Shown here: positions 1 through 11,017 of the stretch, in pieces
How the letters are laid out: each line of letters opens with the position of its first letter
Numbering within the stretch: the first letter of the stretch is position 1
Origin: Bondarzewia mesenterica
Taxonomy: Eukaryota > Basidiomycota > Agaricomycetes > Russulales > Bondarzewiaceae
Length of the DNA: 64,000 bases
Direction of reading: 5' to 3'
Assembly: GCA_004802705.1 (NCBI GenBank)
Contig: SGPL01000006.1
Span: 1 to 64,000 of the forward strand
Translations under genes and position numbers: made by a program
Notes under the pieces: generated by a model
What the model was told of the DNA's origin: nothing
The model's input: only the letters and a program-made list of their open reading frames with translations
Databases searched by the model: none

Positions 1-350
1 AAGTACAGACAAAAACATGCAAGCTATCAATATTTATATTTAAAAAAAAATGATCAAGGGTCAGTAAGCTAATTATCTTTTAGGCTCTCACTGCCATCAC
101 TGCTCTTGATGTCCTCCTCATCTGACTCTAGCACCTCTTACATCTTCCAGTCAGGCAAGGCATGGTCGATGAGGTTTGCAGCAGGTCCTTCTATCTCTAC
201 CAATAAAGCTATAGGCCCCAATAGACTCATCCACATGTCAGATGGGGTGGAGGATGCTGAGCAAGAAGGAAACAGCAGTATAGGCTATTGATTGCTGATT
301 GTTGTCATGAGTCAGGCTGCTGAAGGGTCGATGGGGCTGACTTTACCAGG

Positions 351-2504
351 CTAAAATGGCTTGCTTATATTCAGCAAGGCTAATGTGGCAGTAGATGGGG
401 CAGATGAGGTAGGAGCAGGAGGGTCTGCTATTATCGATGAGGTAGGAGCAGACAAATTGACCATTATCTGTAGGATAGAAGGGGGGCAGTCGACATTGAC
501 AGGGTTTGGATCTCTAGTGGTGATCTCGATCTCACTGACATTAGTAATAGAGGCTTTGCTAGCATCGATGGGGTCAATCTTGCTCTCCTTGGCAACCTCC
601 ACCTTTTCACTTCTAGTGATCATGGGCTTACTCTCCTTTATAGCCTTTGCTGTGAATCCTCCTATCATCACCTCCAGCATCTTGACTCAGCATGAGAGTT
701 GCTTGATGAGCAACTGCTGTGATACCTTCAGACATTTTCTAGCATGCCTTGATTGAACTGGACCCTTTGGACTAGTTTAGACAGCAGCAGGTGGCCAATA
801 GTGAGCTTGCCATCAATGGGCAACTAGGCAATGACAGCAGCAGCAGTGGTGGCAGCAGTAGCAGTCTTGTTGGAGGTGAGGGCAGGGGTGCCTAGAGGAG
901 ATGAGGGTGCAAGTGCAGAAGATGAGGTCAAGTGCCCTTCTGACTGCATCTTCAAAGCTTGACTCAGCATGATAAAGCACTGCATTAAGGTGATGACTTC
1001 AACTAGAATAGTATTAGTATTTGGATGATAAAATAGAATGGTGCACTTACCTTTTTTCAGCATTGTCAGATGCTTTGACTGAGATATTGAGACAGTAGCC
1101 CTCAGTTTCACCTTAGGCTTGTTAGTCTTTTTGGGGGCTAGTGCCCTCTCTGTCTTCATCAGTAGTAGTAGTGATAGTGAAGGTAGGTGACAGTAGTAAG
1201 TGGGAGCAGGCTCTAAGGAGGACAGGATGTCTATGCTGGATAAGTGAGGGCCCTTAAAGCCTGGGGGCAAGGATGATCCCTCGCTGCCTCAGTGATTACC
1301 TCCTTTGACTGACTTACTGACTTGCTGCACTTGACTTTACAATGGTAGCAAGGCATGCATGCAGCGTGCGACATAAAGTAGCATGATAACTTGAACTTTT
1401 GACAGTTCAAGCACAGTGCATTATCATTATCATCATAGTCAGCATCATTATTATCAGCATGGNCCCTCTTCACCAGTCTTGCCGGGGCTGCCTTCTGTAG
1501 AACGGAGATCTTCTGTGAATAATAGTGAGCATATTCGATGTATTATGGATGTGAGTACTTACCTTCTTCTTTGCCGGAGGCTCATCCTCCTCCAGCTCAT
1601 CCTCACTGCTTCGGACAATCTCGTGGCTCTTCACGAGTCTCATCTTCCTCTTCTTCCCCTCCGTCTTCGCCAAGTCCTGGCCTACACCACCCTCCTTCTC
1701 CTTTCTCTTGCCCTTCATGGAGACCTCACCGATGCCACTGTCCTTCCCCTTCCCCTTCCCCTTTGCCGACACCTCACCGACGCCACGATCCTTGGCCTTC
1801 ACCCCACCCTTCGCTACTGCTTTAGTCGTCCCGCTGATAACATGCAGCTCAACCTTCACCTGCCATTCAGATGCTTGGGGAGGCTTAGGATGGGCAGTTT
1901 GCCCATCCTCAGCCTTGGTGGCCACCGAGCTTAGGACGGTTGCCCTCTGCTGATGGACAGTTGGGAGGGGGGGCTCCTCTTCCTCTGGGAGGTCGGTGTC
2001 GGGTTGCAAGAGGGAGAAAGGGGACTGCAATTTTGGATCAACTTGTACGGCTGTAAATATGTTGTATACCTGACCAAAATTATTTGCTTACTTTGCCACC
2101 ACTGATCGTCTCCCAAGTCATCGACCTTCGGGGTGCTGAGACAACTTTTGAACCTCAACGCCTCCACCCGAGGATCATCGTGCTTGATGTCCCCATAATT
2201 GGGTGGGCGATGGGCATGCTTCACCTCTTTAATCTTACACATGGTGCTGACAGCGATGTGAGGGAGGTGGATGGGGTACTTCAACATCCTCGCGTCTCTC
2301 TGCAACTGAATGACATCGGCCTGTATTGCGACAATTAGCATGCTAACAATGAACCTTTGAGCCACGTACCACCTCTTTCTCAAATTTGCCAGCAAATTCC
2401 TCAGCGGCAGCCACGGCGGGCAGGGAATGGGCAGCCAAGGCAGCTGCGATCTGGTGAGACACGCGATAAATTCGCATTTGATACTCGGCGGTGGTATACG
2501 ACAT
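351..2504 (-). CDS. Repeat-family hypothetical protein with Lys-rich region and Cys cluster
   Basis: I do not recognise a named function. The proposed start (ATG at 2504) opens a short alanine-rich helical segment (MSYTTAEYQMRI...). It is followed, after introns, by a segment at 2280-2080 ending DDLGDDQWWQSK, then a long basic segment at 2030-1560 with repeated GKGKGK/KGKRKEK blocks that look like nuclear localisation signals, and an acidic SEDELEEDEPPAKKK tract. At 1440-1330 there is a Cys-rich module (CLNCQKFKLSC...CMPCYHCKVKCSK) that could bind zinc. The 3' end is unclear; a Thr/Ser/Ala-rich frame continues to about 351. The architecture resembles multicopy proteins of unknown function in Agaricomycete, especially Boletales-type, genomes (recollection, not tested). 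An unresolved base sits at 1463 within the Cys-module exon. Exon borders are approximate and the gene may be non-functional. Confidence 0.4.
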
Positions 2505-2766
2505 AGTAATAAAAAAAAAAATTTGCAATGAATATTGCGAGGAGTGGGGGTGGTTGATGTGGGAGTCAGAAAAGAGAAAAAAAGAAGTCTCAAAGTCAAA
2601 CCACCTGAAGTCGCAATATCCGTTTATCCGTATTTGCAATTCACTTAGATTTGTCAACTCAGTTTCCTTTTCAAGCTATTTTATTTCTCTCTCGCTGACG
2701 GCGATTCCTGCTTTACTTTTCTCTTCACTATTTCCACACCCTCACCATCGCCGGGCATAGACAGTA

Positions 2767-3775
2767 TGTTATTCCGGTCTTATGATCACGATTTCGACAC
2801 TGACATTGATTTATTAGTGGATTGTGATGACTGAATCGCGGAGAAGTTATTTGCGGGATTCGATTCAGGTATGGTTTCAATTTTTTTTTTCACATTCAAT
2901 TTATCACAGCCTACAGATCGTTCCATAGACAATGCAGTCACTGCATTGGATGCTGAACAGCCCACAGAGGCTAAACCATACATTGTTAAGGCCAAAACAC
3001 CCACCAGTGAGGGTGAGACCAAAACACCCACCGGCGATTCCAAACCGTCCATGATCAAGGGGAAATGACAGGCAAGTGAGGTGAAGCGAGCTGCAAGTGA
3101 GGAGAAATGACCCAGAAGAGAGGGGAATCCACACACTGGTGAATCCACACCGCCCACGTCCTCTGCACAGCTATTTGCCTTAGATTGCAAACTGCCCAAT
3201 CTCTCTGTGAAACTATCTGTCGGTGATGACATCACCGATGAAGGTTTTGCTGGCTCAGCGATACAATGGGATGGAGGAATGCACCTCATCGGCGATGCTG
3301 AGAGCCCAGTTGAAGAGGGCAAGCCACTCCTCGGCGTCGGCGGGCCCTCCTATGTACATGGATCTACATCCCATAAGGATGTTGAGGGGTTGTTAGGTGA
3401 GTACAAGCTTAACTCTCATGGATACATTCAACTGACCATCCTTTGTTCAAGCTGTTGGGTTTGGTATGTTACTCTTTCTCACTGGTCCGGTAAGTTTATA
3501 CCTGATGGCATATCAGACTCTGATTATGCCTCGCTGATGGCCTCGCTCATGAACTCGCTGATGGATTCACCGGCGAGTTCACCGATGATTTCACTTATGG
3601 ATACGCCAATGCCAACGCTGGCAGGAGACTCCTGGCAAGGTGACTCAGTGGGTAAGTGTACTCTATCCAGATATCCTTTTCTTTGTTTAATTTTTGCTGG
3701 CCATCTGTTTTTAGATGACCCACTTGTAGCAGCACGTGAAGAGTTGAGCTGACTCTCAGAAATCATGGTTTGCCA
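2767..3775 (+). pseudogene. Decayed repeat-family gene with in-frame TGA stops
   Basis: A plus-strand reading starts with ATG at 2767 (MLFRSYDHDFDTDIDLLVDCDD) and runs through plausible exons separated by GT-AG introns (donor near 2870, acceptor near 2908). It carries two imperfect KTPT-containing repeats, then an acidic Gly-rich exon (about 3180-3395) and a Met/Ser/Leu-rich exon (about 3490-3652). The frame is interrupted by TGA after the N-terminal DCDD and twice more around 3066 and 3108. In each case the reading continues sensibly on both sides, and restoring CGA would give Arg. I infer a once-coding gene silenced by C-to-T changes at CpG. No known domain is visible. Confidence 0.35.
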
Positions 3776-3994
3776 AGAGCAGGTGGTGGCAAGGTTGCAG
3801 AGACTGAAGTGGATGCTTTAGTATTTTTGGTACCTTACAGTGTATGAACCTTAAGTACATATCAATCATCCCCACTCACAAATTATATTTATTACTTTGC
3901 TACACAAATTCAAGGAACCCTGACATTTCTCCTTGCTGAGCCCAGCTATCACAATGAGGAAAGGTCCTATCTTTATAATGAATGTTTGCCTCAG

Positions 3995-4600
3995 TGGTCT
4001 GAGATCGTCGGCGAGGACAGATGACAGAGATGGGAATGGGCTGGGCCCACCCATCTGAGACCGTCGGTGAGGACCCAGCAATGATTGGGGATGTGCTGGG
4101 CCCACCCGTCTGAGACCATTAGTGAGGACAGATGACAGAAAAGGGAACGGGCTGGGCCCACCCATCTGAGACCATCGGTGAGGACAGATGACAGAAATGG
4201 GAACGGGCTGGGCCCACCCATCTGAGACTGTCGGTGAGGACTCAGTAATGATTGGGGATGTGCTGGGCCCACCCATCTGAGACCGTCGGCAAGGACCTAC
4301 CACAATGTGAATATGGGATGACCTAGGCCCAGCCGTAGCTAACGGTCAGTGGCAATCCCTAGGCCCAACAGTCATCATCGGTCGCTGCTGACCAAGCATA
4401 TTATTGTTGGGCCCACCCATCGCCATCGATCGGCGGTGGTCTTGGGCCCAACTGTTAATAATGTAGGCCATCCACCAGTGGCGAATTAGAACCCATGCTG
4501 GGCCCAACCGTTACTGTCTGTCTGCACTAATCCTGGGCCCAACGGTATAGTACTGTCGGCAGTAGCTGGTTGGGCCTAGGTCCGCTAGACAGTCTTTATC
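3995..4600. repeat. Tandem and dispersed GGGCCCA-centred repeats
   Basis: From about 3995 to 4300 a unit of roughly 54-58 bp is repeated five times, each copy carrying GCTGGGCCCACCC followed by a (T)CTGAGACC core; cores lie near 4039, 4097, 4151, 4208 and 4262. Downstream to about 4600 the same palindromic GGGCCC/AGGCCC motif recurs at irregular 30-55 bp spacing, now usually as TGGGCCCAAC(N)GTTA (near 4325, 4360, 4408, 4443, 4499, 4534, 4570). The array is not convincingly coding, although one minus-strand frame stays open through it because the unit length is often a multiple of three. Confidence 0.75.
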
Positions 4601-5871
4601 AGTGAGAATGCACGTTCAGCGGGACCGTCTTAGACGGTATTAAGGGACTGAATAGGCTCGGAAAGCTACTTGGGCGGGGCTTTAAATTGGAAGGGTGATT
4701 GTAAGGGTTCAGAGGAACATTGATCAAGCCATCTAACTGCTCTGCTAGTCGGAGCTACAATACCACTGTACGACTACAACTTTCCTACTATTCTACACCT
4801 AGTCGTGGTAAGTCGCGAATTCTGCGTCACTTTGTAATGGTGACGCTTCCCTTTCGGGAATCATAACTTACCTGGCCTGATTCTATTTGACTTACACTTA
4901 GGACGATTTTCTATGCAGAAAATAGACTTAAATACGAATTTTTTTTATGGAACAGACCTGAACTCATCTGCAGCGACAGTTTCGTTGCCGACGCTGAGGT
5001 ATGGCAATCCATTTTGCCGACTATATTTGCTCGTGGATTCCATCATGCATCCTTATTTTTTTCTTCAGGAATACTTGACCAAAGTTAGTATTTATTATGG
5101 ATCTACGGTAGGAATTTTTTACGCAGAATCCCTCTGTATTTTATTCTTGTAGTACTATCCCTTTCGACGGCCAAAATCTGCGCGTTCTTACATTGCCATA
5201 ATAGGCAATCCTTTGTCTGACTAAACTCAACGGAGAATCCCGTGTCTCCCTTGTGAGGGATACTTTCTGCCCTTTCGCTGATGTGGAGGCCATGATGGAT
5301 TCTGAGCTCGACATTGTCCCTCCCTCACGCGTTCCGCCAACGATTACAGTTACATTCTCATAACTCCCATAGACGAACCCTGATTCCTTTTTCAATGTCT
5401 CCGTCTTTACTTCGTTTTTTCTTTCGAAACTTAACCGACCCTTCAGTGGGAGCATACATGTATACGAGTTTATGCATTCATGCCTTTTCCTTCTTATGCA
5501 CCACCTTTACCGCGCTCAGTCGCTCCAGTGCACCGGATAAATTTCTGTTCAATCCTTGTCGATACCCCCCTCACATCACTGCATGATCCCCCGTCCGTCG
5601 CCAACCGCCTAGTAGCCGGTTAATTACTTAGTAGCATTCTCGATATCGCATCATCGCCATTCGTCGTGCTTGTGTTCCAACTTCAATCCCGTAAGTAGTT
5701 GATGCATCTAATGCCATGTAACTTGATCACAATGTATCTTCCATTTGTTCGTTCTTGATCGGTCTAGCTACATACAAGCATCGCATACCCATCACCCGAA
5801 ATCTAGGGGGGTCATAGTTGGATATTGCTGCTGCATTACCTGAGGCCTTCACGGAATGACACTCAGTCATC
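4601..5871. other. Intergenic region, possible LTR remnant at its left end
   Basis: No gene is visible. A TTTAAAT TATA-like element at about 4680 is followed by A/C/T-rich sequence with a pyrimidine-rich stretch near 4790. Together with the preceding TGTTGGGCCCA start near 4405, this resembles a fungal solo LTR of about 500 bp (4405 to about 4900), but I find no matching target-site duplication and no coding remnant. The part from 4900 to 5871 is AT-rich with T-runs and no supported feature; it forms the 3' flank of the myosin gene. Confidence 0.3.
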
Positions 5872-8800
5872 TTACGGTTCCCCCATGCGTTGCGCACGCC
5901 TGGCGAGCTACAAATGGAACGTTTTTCATCAGAGAAAGAGAGAGAGAGGCAAAAAGGATTGACTCACGGCTGCTGCCGAATCCATTTGACCCACAGCTCC
6001 TGCAAGCTTTGCGTCACCTCCCTGGCGAGGCGGAGCAGCAGGCGCTGCGCTCGGCCTCGAAGCAGAGGGTACAGGCGGTTTCGCATGAACTTTCGGAACT
6101 CCAGGCTTGGCGCCCACGGGCGGCGGCGCGGGCTTAGGTTTGGCTCCAACGGGCGGCGGCGGTGGCGGCTTGCCTGCCAGTGAGCTGCTTGGTCTAGAGC
6201 TGGCGGGGATAGTCGACGAATGAGATGTGTCAGTTGACACTGCGAACTTCTTCCACGGCGTCGCGGATCCGTTGGCAGGGGACATGCCCGGGAACACGGA
6301 CACAGGTTTCGCGCTGGCGTTGGCAGTGAGGGAATGAACGGCAATGTTCGCCTTAGGCGCGGGCACTGCGGCGGCTTTCGCGATGGGCGTGGGAGCAGCA
6401 GGACGATGTGTGGCTGGAGGGGGTGGTGGTGGTGGTGGTGGTGCGGAAGAGGCTTTGGGCTTGGGCGGGACGAGGACAAGATAATTGCTCGGGGCCCAGC
6501 CTTCGACACCGTCTTTCTGGACAAGCCACCAGCCATTGTCGTCCTTCTCCAGAAGCTCTACTAGATCATCCTTTGCCAATGTCATCTCGCCCTCCTGACC
6601 CTCAAAGGCAAATTTAGCCCGATACATGGGCACCTCAGGCTCTTCAGGGGCAGGCGGCAGCGCGGTCGCACGAGTGGGAGGTGCTGGAGGGGCGCGAGGG
6701 GTGCTGGAGGATGCTGTCGTCGAAGGAGGCTTGACGGTGGCGGCCGGCATAGACTGTCCCGGCAACCGTTGCGCAACAGGCTTCGGCCTGGATGACGCGG
6801 CGGGCTTCATGAAGAACCGTGAGACACGGGGATCTACCATGACAAACGGAAGAAGTACATACCTTGGAAGGGCCACCCTTTTTCAAAAGTTTTCCCTGAG
6901 TTATCGGGCGCACGATGCCGGGCTTCCTTTTGGCTGGAGGCCTTGACCGGCTGTTCGCAGGTTCTCCTGTACCTACATGTATTGTATGGCTCTTGTACAT
7001 GTCATCCTTGGTAATTGTTTCGTCCTTCATAGATTTAATCTGAGCGCGCTTGTCCTTCTTTTTGGCATAGTCAATGCTATCGCCCACCTGAAAGTGAGAC
7101 GTATCCCTTCGCAGGCCATGAAAAAAAACGTACATTGGTCCAATCAAAAGATTGATGCTGGCTTGAGTGAGCTGAAGAAGGTTCGCCGCCAATTCTGTTT
7201 TGAAGTAGCAACTGATGATGGGATCGCCTTCTTCTGAAGCGTTCACGTTAAGGACCTAAAGCCAGGTCAGCTGTGCATGACTATCAACTACATGGACTTA
7301 CCATCCAGTCATCTCGGAGATTCGTCATCGCAATGCTCTTGATGGTGACCAGAGGTATCTTGCGCTCGAGCGTCATTACTGTCTGACCATCTTTGCTATG
7401 GTTGATCACGATGTATACTGCTTTACCCGTCTTCGAAATGATCAATGTTTAGAGAGATGGAACAATGTGAAGGTGAATGAAGCCGCGTAACTTACAACTA
7501 CGAGGAATCGCGGGCTAGGTTTGCTTGAACGACCCAGTTTGGATACCAAGATTTGTATTCTTGAACTGAATGTCACATCTTCGGCTGTCTTGTTGTGAGA
7601 CGAGGAAATGTTGTCCCTAAAATGTCACGCACCTCCAATCCCGCAGACAGACCGCAACTCTTCCCCAAGTGCACTCTGCCCGTTGACATCGAGATAGTCG
7701 CCCATGAACCGACGATAACTGAGCAGACTAAACCGCCTTCGCTCTTTCCTCCCTGCCAAGATTTGGTGTCCATAATCTCGGCGTTCCGCATACTCTATTG
7801 CTTCCTTGTTATTCTTCCAGAACCGCTGGATACGTCTTGCGCATTCGTTCTTATACCTCAAATAATTGCGGAAAGCTCGCTGAATGCGGCCTGCCATGTT
7901 GTGCCAGTAACGATCTCTCATGGTCTCCAAGGCGAACAGCTAGGATTTCTTCAGTAAAACGACTTCACAAGGTCGAAAAAAAAATATGCACCGTTTCTGG
8001 ATTCTTGATGAACGCCTTGGTCACACCCATCTGCCACTCCTCTTTGGCGATGCCTGTGTCTGTCAGAATCTTCTCGCAGCCTGTTTGCGCGTTACCTGTC
8101 CAAGTATACTCCCCAGCGTATGATGTATTGGGCGAGAGAAGGTAGAACCGTTCCACCATTTTCTCAAATGTGTTCCGATAAGCGAAACCAGCGCGACGAA
8201 CTCGGATGTTCTCTTGTAGACCCAGATACTTGATCTGATGCAACACTGCCTTCGTATCGTATTCCGTTCCACTGCGATTTTGATTGGGCTTGATAGTACG
8301 GATGTAGCAGGGCTGAGCTCGCATCAGGTTCTCAACAAGCGCTCCAGCAGAGGCCTGTATTAAATAGAAACAAATTCAAGTTCTCAGATATAGAATAGCC
8401 ATCGAGGACTACATACCTTGATTCTGTCGCCAGCTGTCGGAGGCCTCTTTTTGCTGTTAGGATCTGGTCGATCGGGGAACAGCGCCTGCAAGAACTGATT
8501 TCCACTGAAACCGACGAGATCTAGTAGATCCTTGACAAGCGCGTCCTTGTTCTTGTCTGTCATACCAGAGACGTTATACATGACATCACCGGCATAGTGC
8601 TTCACCAAGAACTGGGTCCCACGAGCTTCGAAGTGAGGATTTGACGACAAGGCAGAGGTTCGTTGGATGAAGCTGTTATCCGCCGCCGTGGGATCTGCGT
8701 GAGCCGTTGCACAAGCATCATTGAGAGCTGCGAAGATGCCAGGCGGACGCCGCTCCTCTATCAAGTCGCACACGATCTTGTTGTTGAAATACTTGATGGG

Positions 8801-10588
8801 AGTCCACTTGATCTGCTCGCGTACGTACTCTTCCTGCTCTGTCTTGAGTGTGAGCTCAATGAATATCTGCTGCAGCTTTTCGTTGACGTAGTTGATGCAC
8901 AGCTGCTCGAAGGAGTTATCCTAGAGAAATAGTTCAGAAATTGTCGCAGAAAAAAAGGATAAAGAGGCGAAGGGAACCTCAAAGATTTCAAACCCAAAGA
9001 TGTCCTGTAGGTGATCCATGTAATGAGTAATTGTTGGACAACTGCATCAATGATCTCACCAAGATACCGATGATATGTGAGACTGAACCGCGAGACTTCA
9101 TAGAGACATTGATCCTGGAGACGATCCACTCGAAGAGATTATTATAGATGGCTTTGGCGAGGGCATCTCGTCCCGCGATCGCCTGAGCAGGATTCAAAGG
9201 AACATCGTATACAGATCCTCGACGGCCTCCTCTCTGAGTCTCAACGACCTTTGTAGTCAAGACCTTCTGTACCAGAGCTGCGTCGACCTCCATAAGATAC
9301 GCAATGAAGTCCGTAACGCTCGTATCAGAAATCGCTGAGTTCCCGTCGTCCATTTCCTCATATTGGACATTGCCTAGCCAGAGAATGATAGCAATCATCC
9401 GGAAAATCTCGCTCTGTTCTTGGCCACTGAGGCCGACAATCTGCATGGCATTCTGGAAAGGCTTCAGTACACGGTCTCATATAAAGCGTGTAGCTCACGA
9501 TTGTTTCGGCGAAGTCATGCGCATCATTGATACCTTCAACTTCTAGACAATTACTAAGACTCGTGTAGGCATAGGCCTCCGGCCCTTGAAGACCAAACGC
9601 CTCTACAGTACATGCTTAGAACGATATACAGCTGCCTGAATATTTGACTTACCACGCTGCTCATCGGAAGCTGCTTTCGTGAATTGGTAGAAGATGTGGA
9701 AATTGCGCTCATTCTGCACTTGGCCAACGACGCGCGCTTTCTCCAGAAGATAATTGGTGATCTGAGCGCCGACTGGTTCGCCTCGATCGTTGAACATAAT
9801 TTCCAAATATTTACCCTAGACTTGAATAAGGATAGTGAAATCTGTGGAGAAGGAATGAGGCGCACATGCCGACTTGAATTATTATTTCGGAGTGTCTTCG
9901 CACAACCGAAACTCTCCAGCAACGGATTCGTCGCGAGGACCATGTCCTTGATCTGTTGTATACTGCTGTCCTCCCCTCCAGATACCGCTGCAATATATTG
10001 CATGATGCGCTTCGCCGCTTCTGTCTTCCCTGCCCCAGATTCTCCAGAGATGATGACGCACTGGTTGTCCTTGTAGGCCTTCATATTGTAGTAAGCAGAT
10101 TCCGCAATCCCAAAGACATGTGGGGGAACCTCGAGACGATTCTTGCCCTGGTATCTCTTCAGGATTTCATCAGTATAGATGCCCAGATCTACGTCGCACA
10201 TGAGCATATCATCCCGAATACATCCAGTGCCGCTTACCTCGGAATGGGTTCACTGAGATTAACACTCCTCCAATGTACGTGTAAATTTCGCCGCCTGTCC
10301 ACCTCTTCTGCAGATTCTCGTTCACGCTTTCATTGCTGATGGTGGTCAGCAAAGTCATATCGGAGACACCGACTTGCTTCTTCTTGAAGCCCTCTTTCCA
10401 ATCTGCCTGTACACACGATTGAGCAAAAGTCTCAGTCATTCGCTTGTAATTTGCATACCTTGGCCACCTTGGAAGGAGTGGACTTCTTCGGAGCAGCATT
10501 GGCTTTCTTTCCAGCCTTCTTAGACGGTGCCTGTTATTGCAATCTGAGTCAATTATAACGATACAATGATAAGCTGGGGACTTGCCAT
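5872..10588 (-). CDS. myo1: Class I myosin (SH3-containing, fungal Myo3/Myo5/Myo1 type)
   Basis: Actin-based motor of cortical actin patches, acting in endocytosis and polarised growth. In order, the sequence shows a short basic N-terminus ([12 protein letters not shown]); a motor domain with P-loop GESGAGKT (near 10040), switch I NNNSSRHGKY and relay DIFGFEIF; and a TEDS-site Ser in [10 protein letters not shown] (codon 9213-9215), where p21-activated kinases phosphorylate fungal myosin I. Two IQ-like motifs follow ([13 protein letters not shown] and ARRIQRFWK, near 7900-7800), then a TH1 tail (7750-6950), a Pro-rich linker, an SH3 domain (about 6690-6480, ending [20 protein letters not shown]) and a Pro/Ala-rich tail ending [11 protein letters not shown]. 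The last intron is 5908-5967. No acidic DDDW-type Arp2/3 motif is visible at the C-terminus, unlike yeast Myo3/5. The coding start is an exon of only ATG (10586-10588) followed by an apparent GC-AG intron. More than ten short introns. The chaperone gene cro1 lies 2 kb away. Confidence 0.95.
10531..10585 (-). other. Probable GC-AG intron directly after the myosin start codon
   Basis: On the minus strand the start codon is followed by GCAAGT, and the next acceptor (AACAG) precedes GCACCGTCTAAG, encoding the APSKK N-terminus usual for fungal myosin I. Reading through from the ATG instead gives a stop after ten more codons. The donor matches the strong GCAAGT consensus typical of GC-AG introns. 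The alternative is an undetected upstream exon or start. Confidence 0.6.
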
Positions 10589-11017
10589 GCTAGTGTCGGG
10601 AAGCTGAGATTGATGGAAAAAACGGGTCCAAGTTCGAGATATATCGATCTAGTAGCAAATCGTCGTGTACGCTATGAACGGGAACAAATGGCAACAGAGG
10701 AAGTAGATGCAGACGGCTGAGCCGGAGCGCGGCACAGGCTATTGGAGACGTACTGCGCCATCACGTGCTGCCATTCCGAGATCCTGAAGTTACGGCTCAG
10801 CGACAGTGTACTGGCAGTATTCACAGCTAGCAGCCAATAATTGTTAACCATGTAACTTTGTGCGGTGCGACCATTTCATCGCAGTATATGCATGTCAAAA
10901 GAAAATCGTACAAATGTCATACAATTGCAAAGCTCAAGTTAGACTTATGGTTTGGAAGTGTAAACGCGCGATTGGTTCACATATGGCGCTTTGTTCTTCG
11001 CCATAATCTTTTCCGAT
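10589..11017. other. Divergent intergenic region between myosin I and the chromodomain gene
   Basis: About 430 bp with no coding sequence. It must hold the promoters of both divergently transcribed genes. A CCAAT element occurs near 10834. I see no clear TATA box for either gene. Confidence 0.4.

Noticed and set aside
3866..4303. Open minus-strand frame across the repeat array encoding WAQP/GPAH-type repeats
   Set aside because: The frame is open because the repeat unit lacks stops in that phase; composition and lack of start or splice context argue against a gene.
6330..6617. Gly/Trp/Val-rich open frames on the plus strand
   Set aside because: Antisense to the Pro-rich tail and SH3 domain of myosin I; produced by CCA/CCG codon runs on the other strand.
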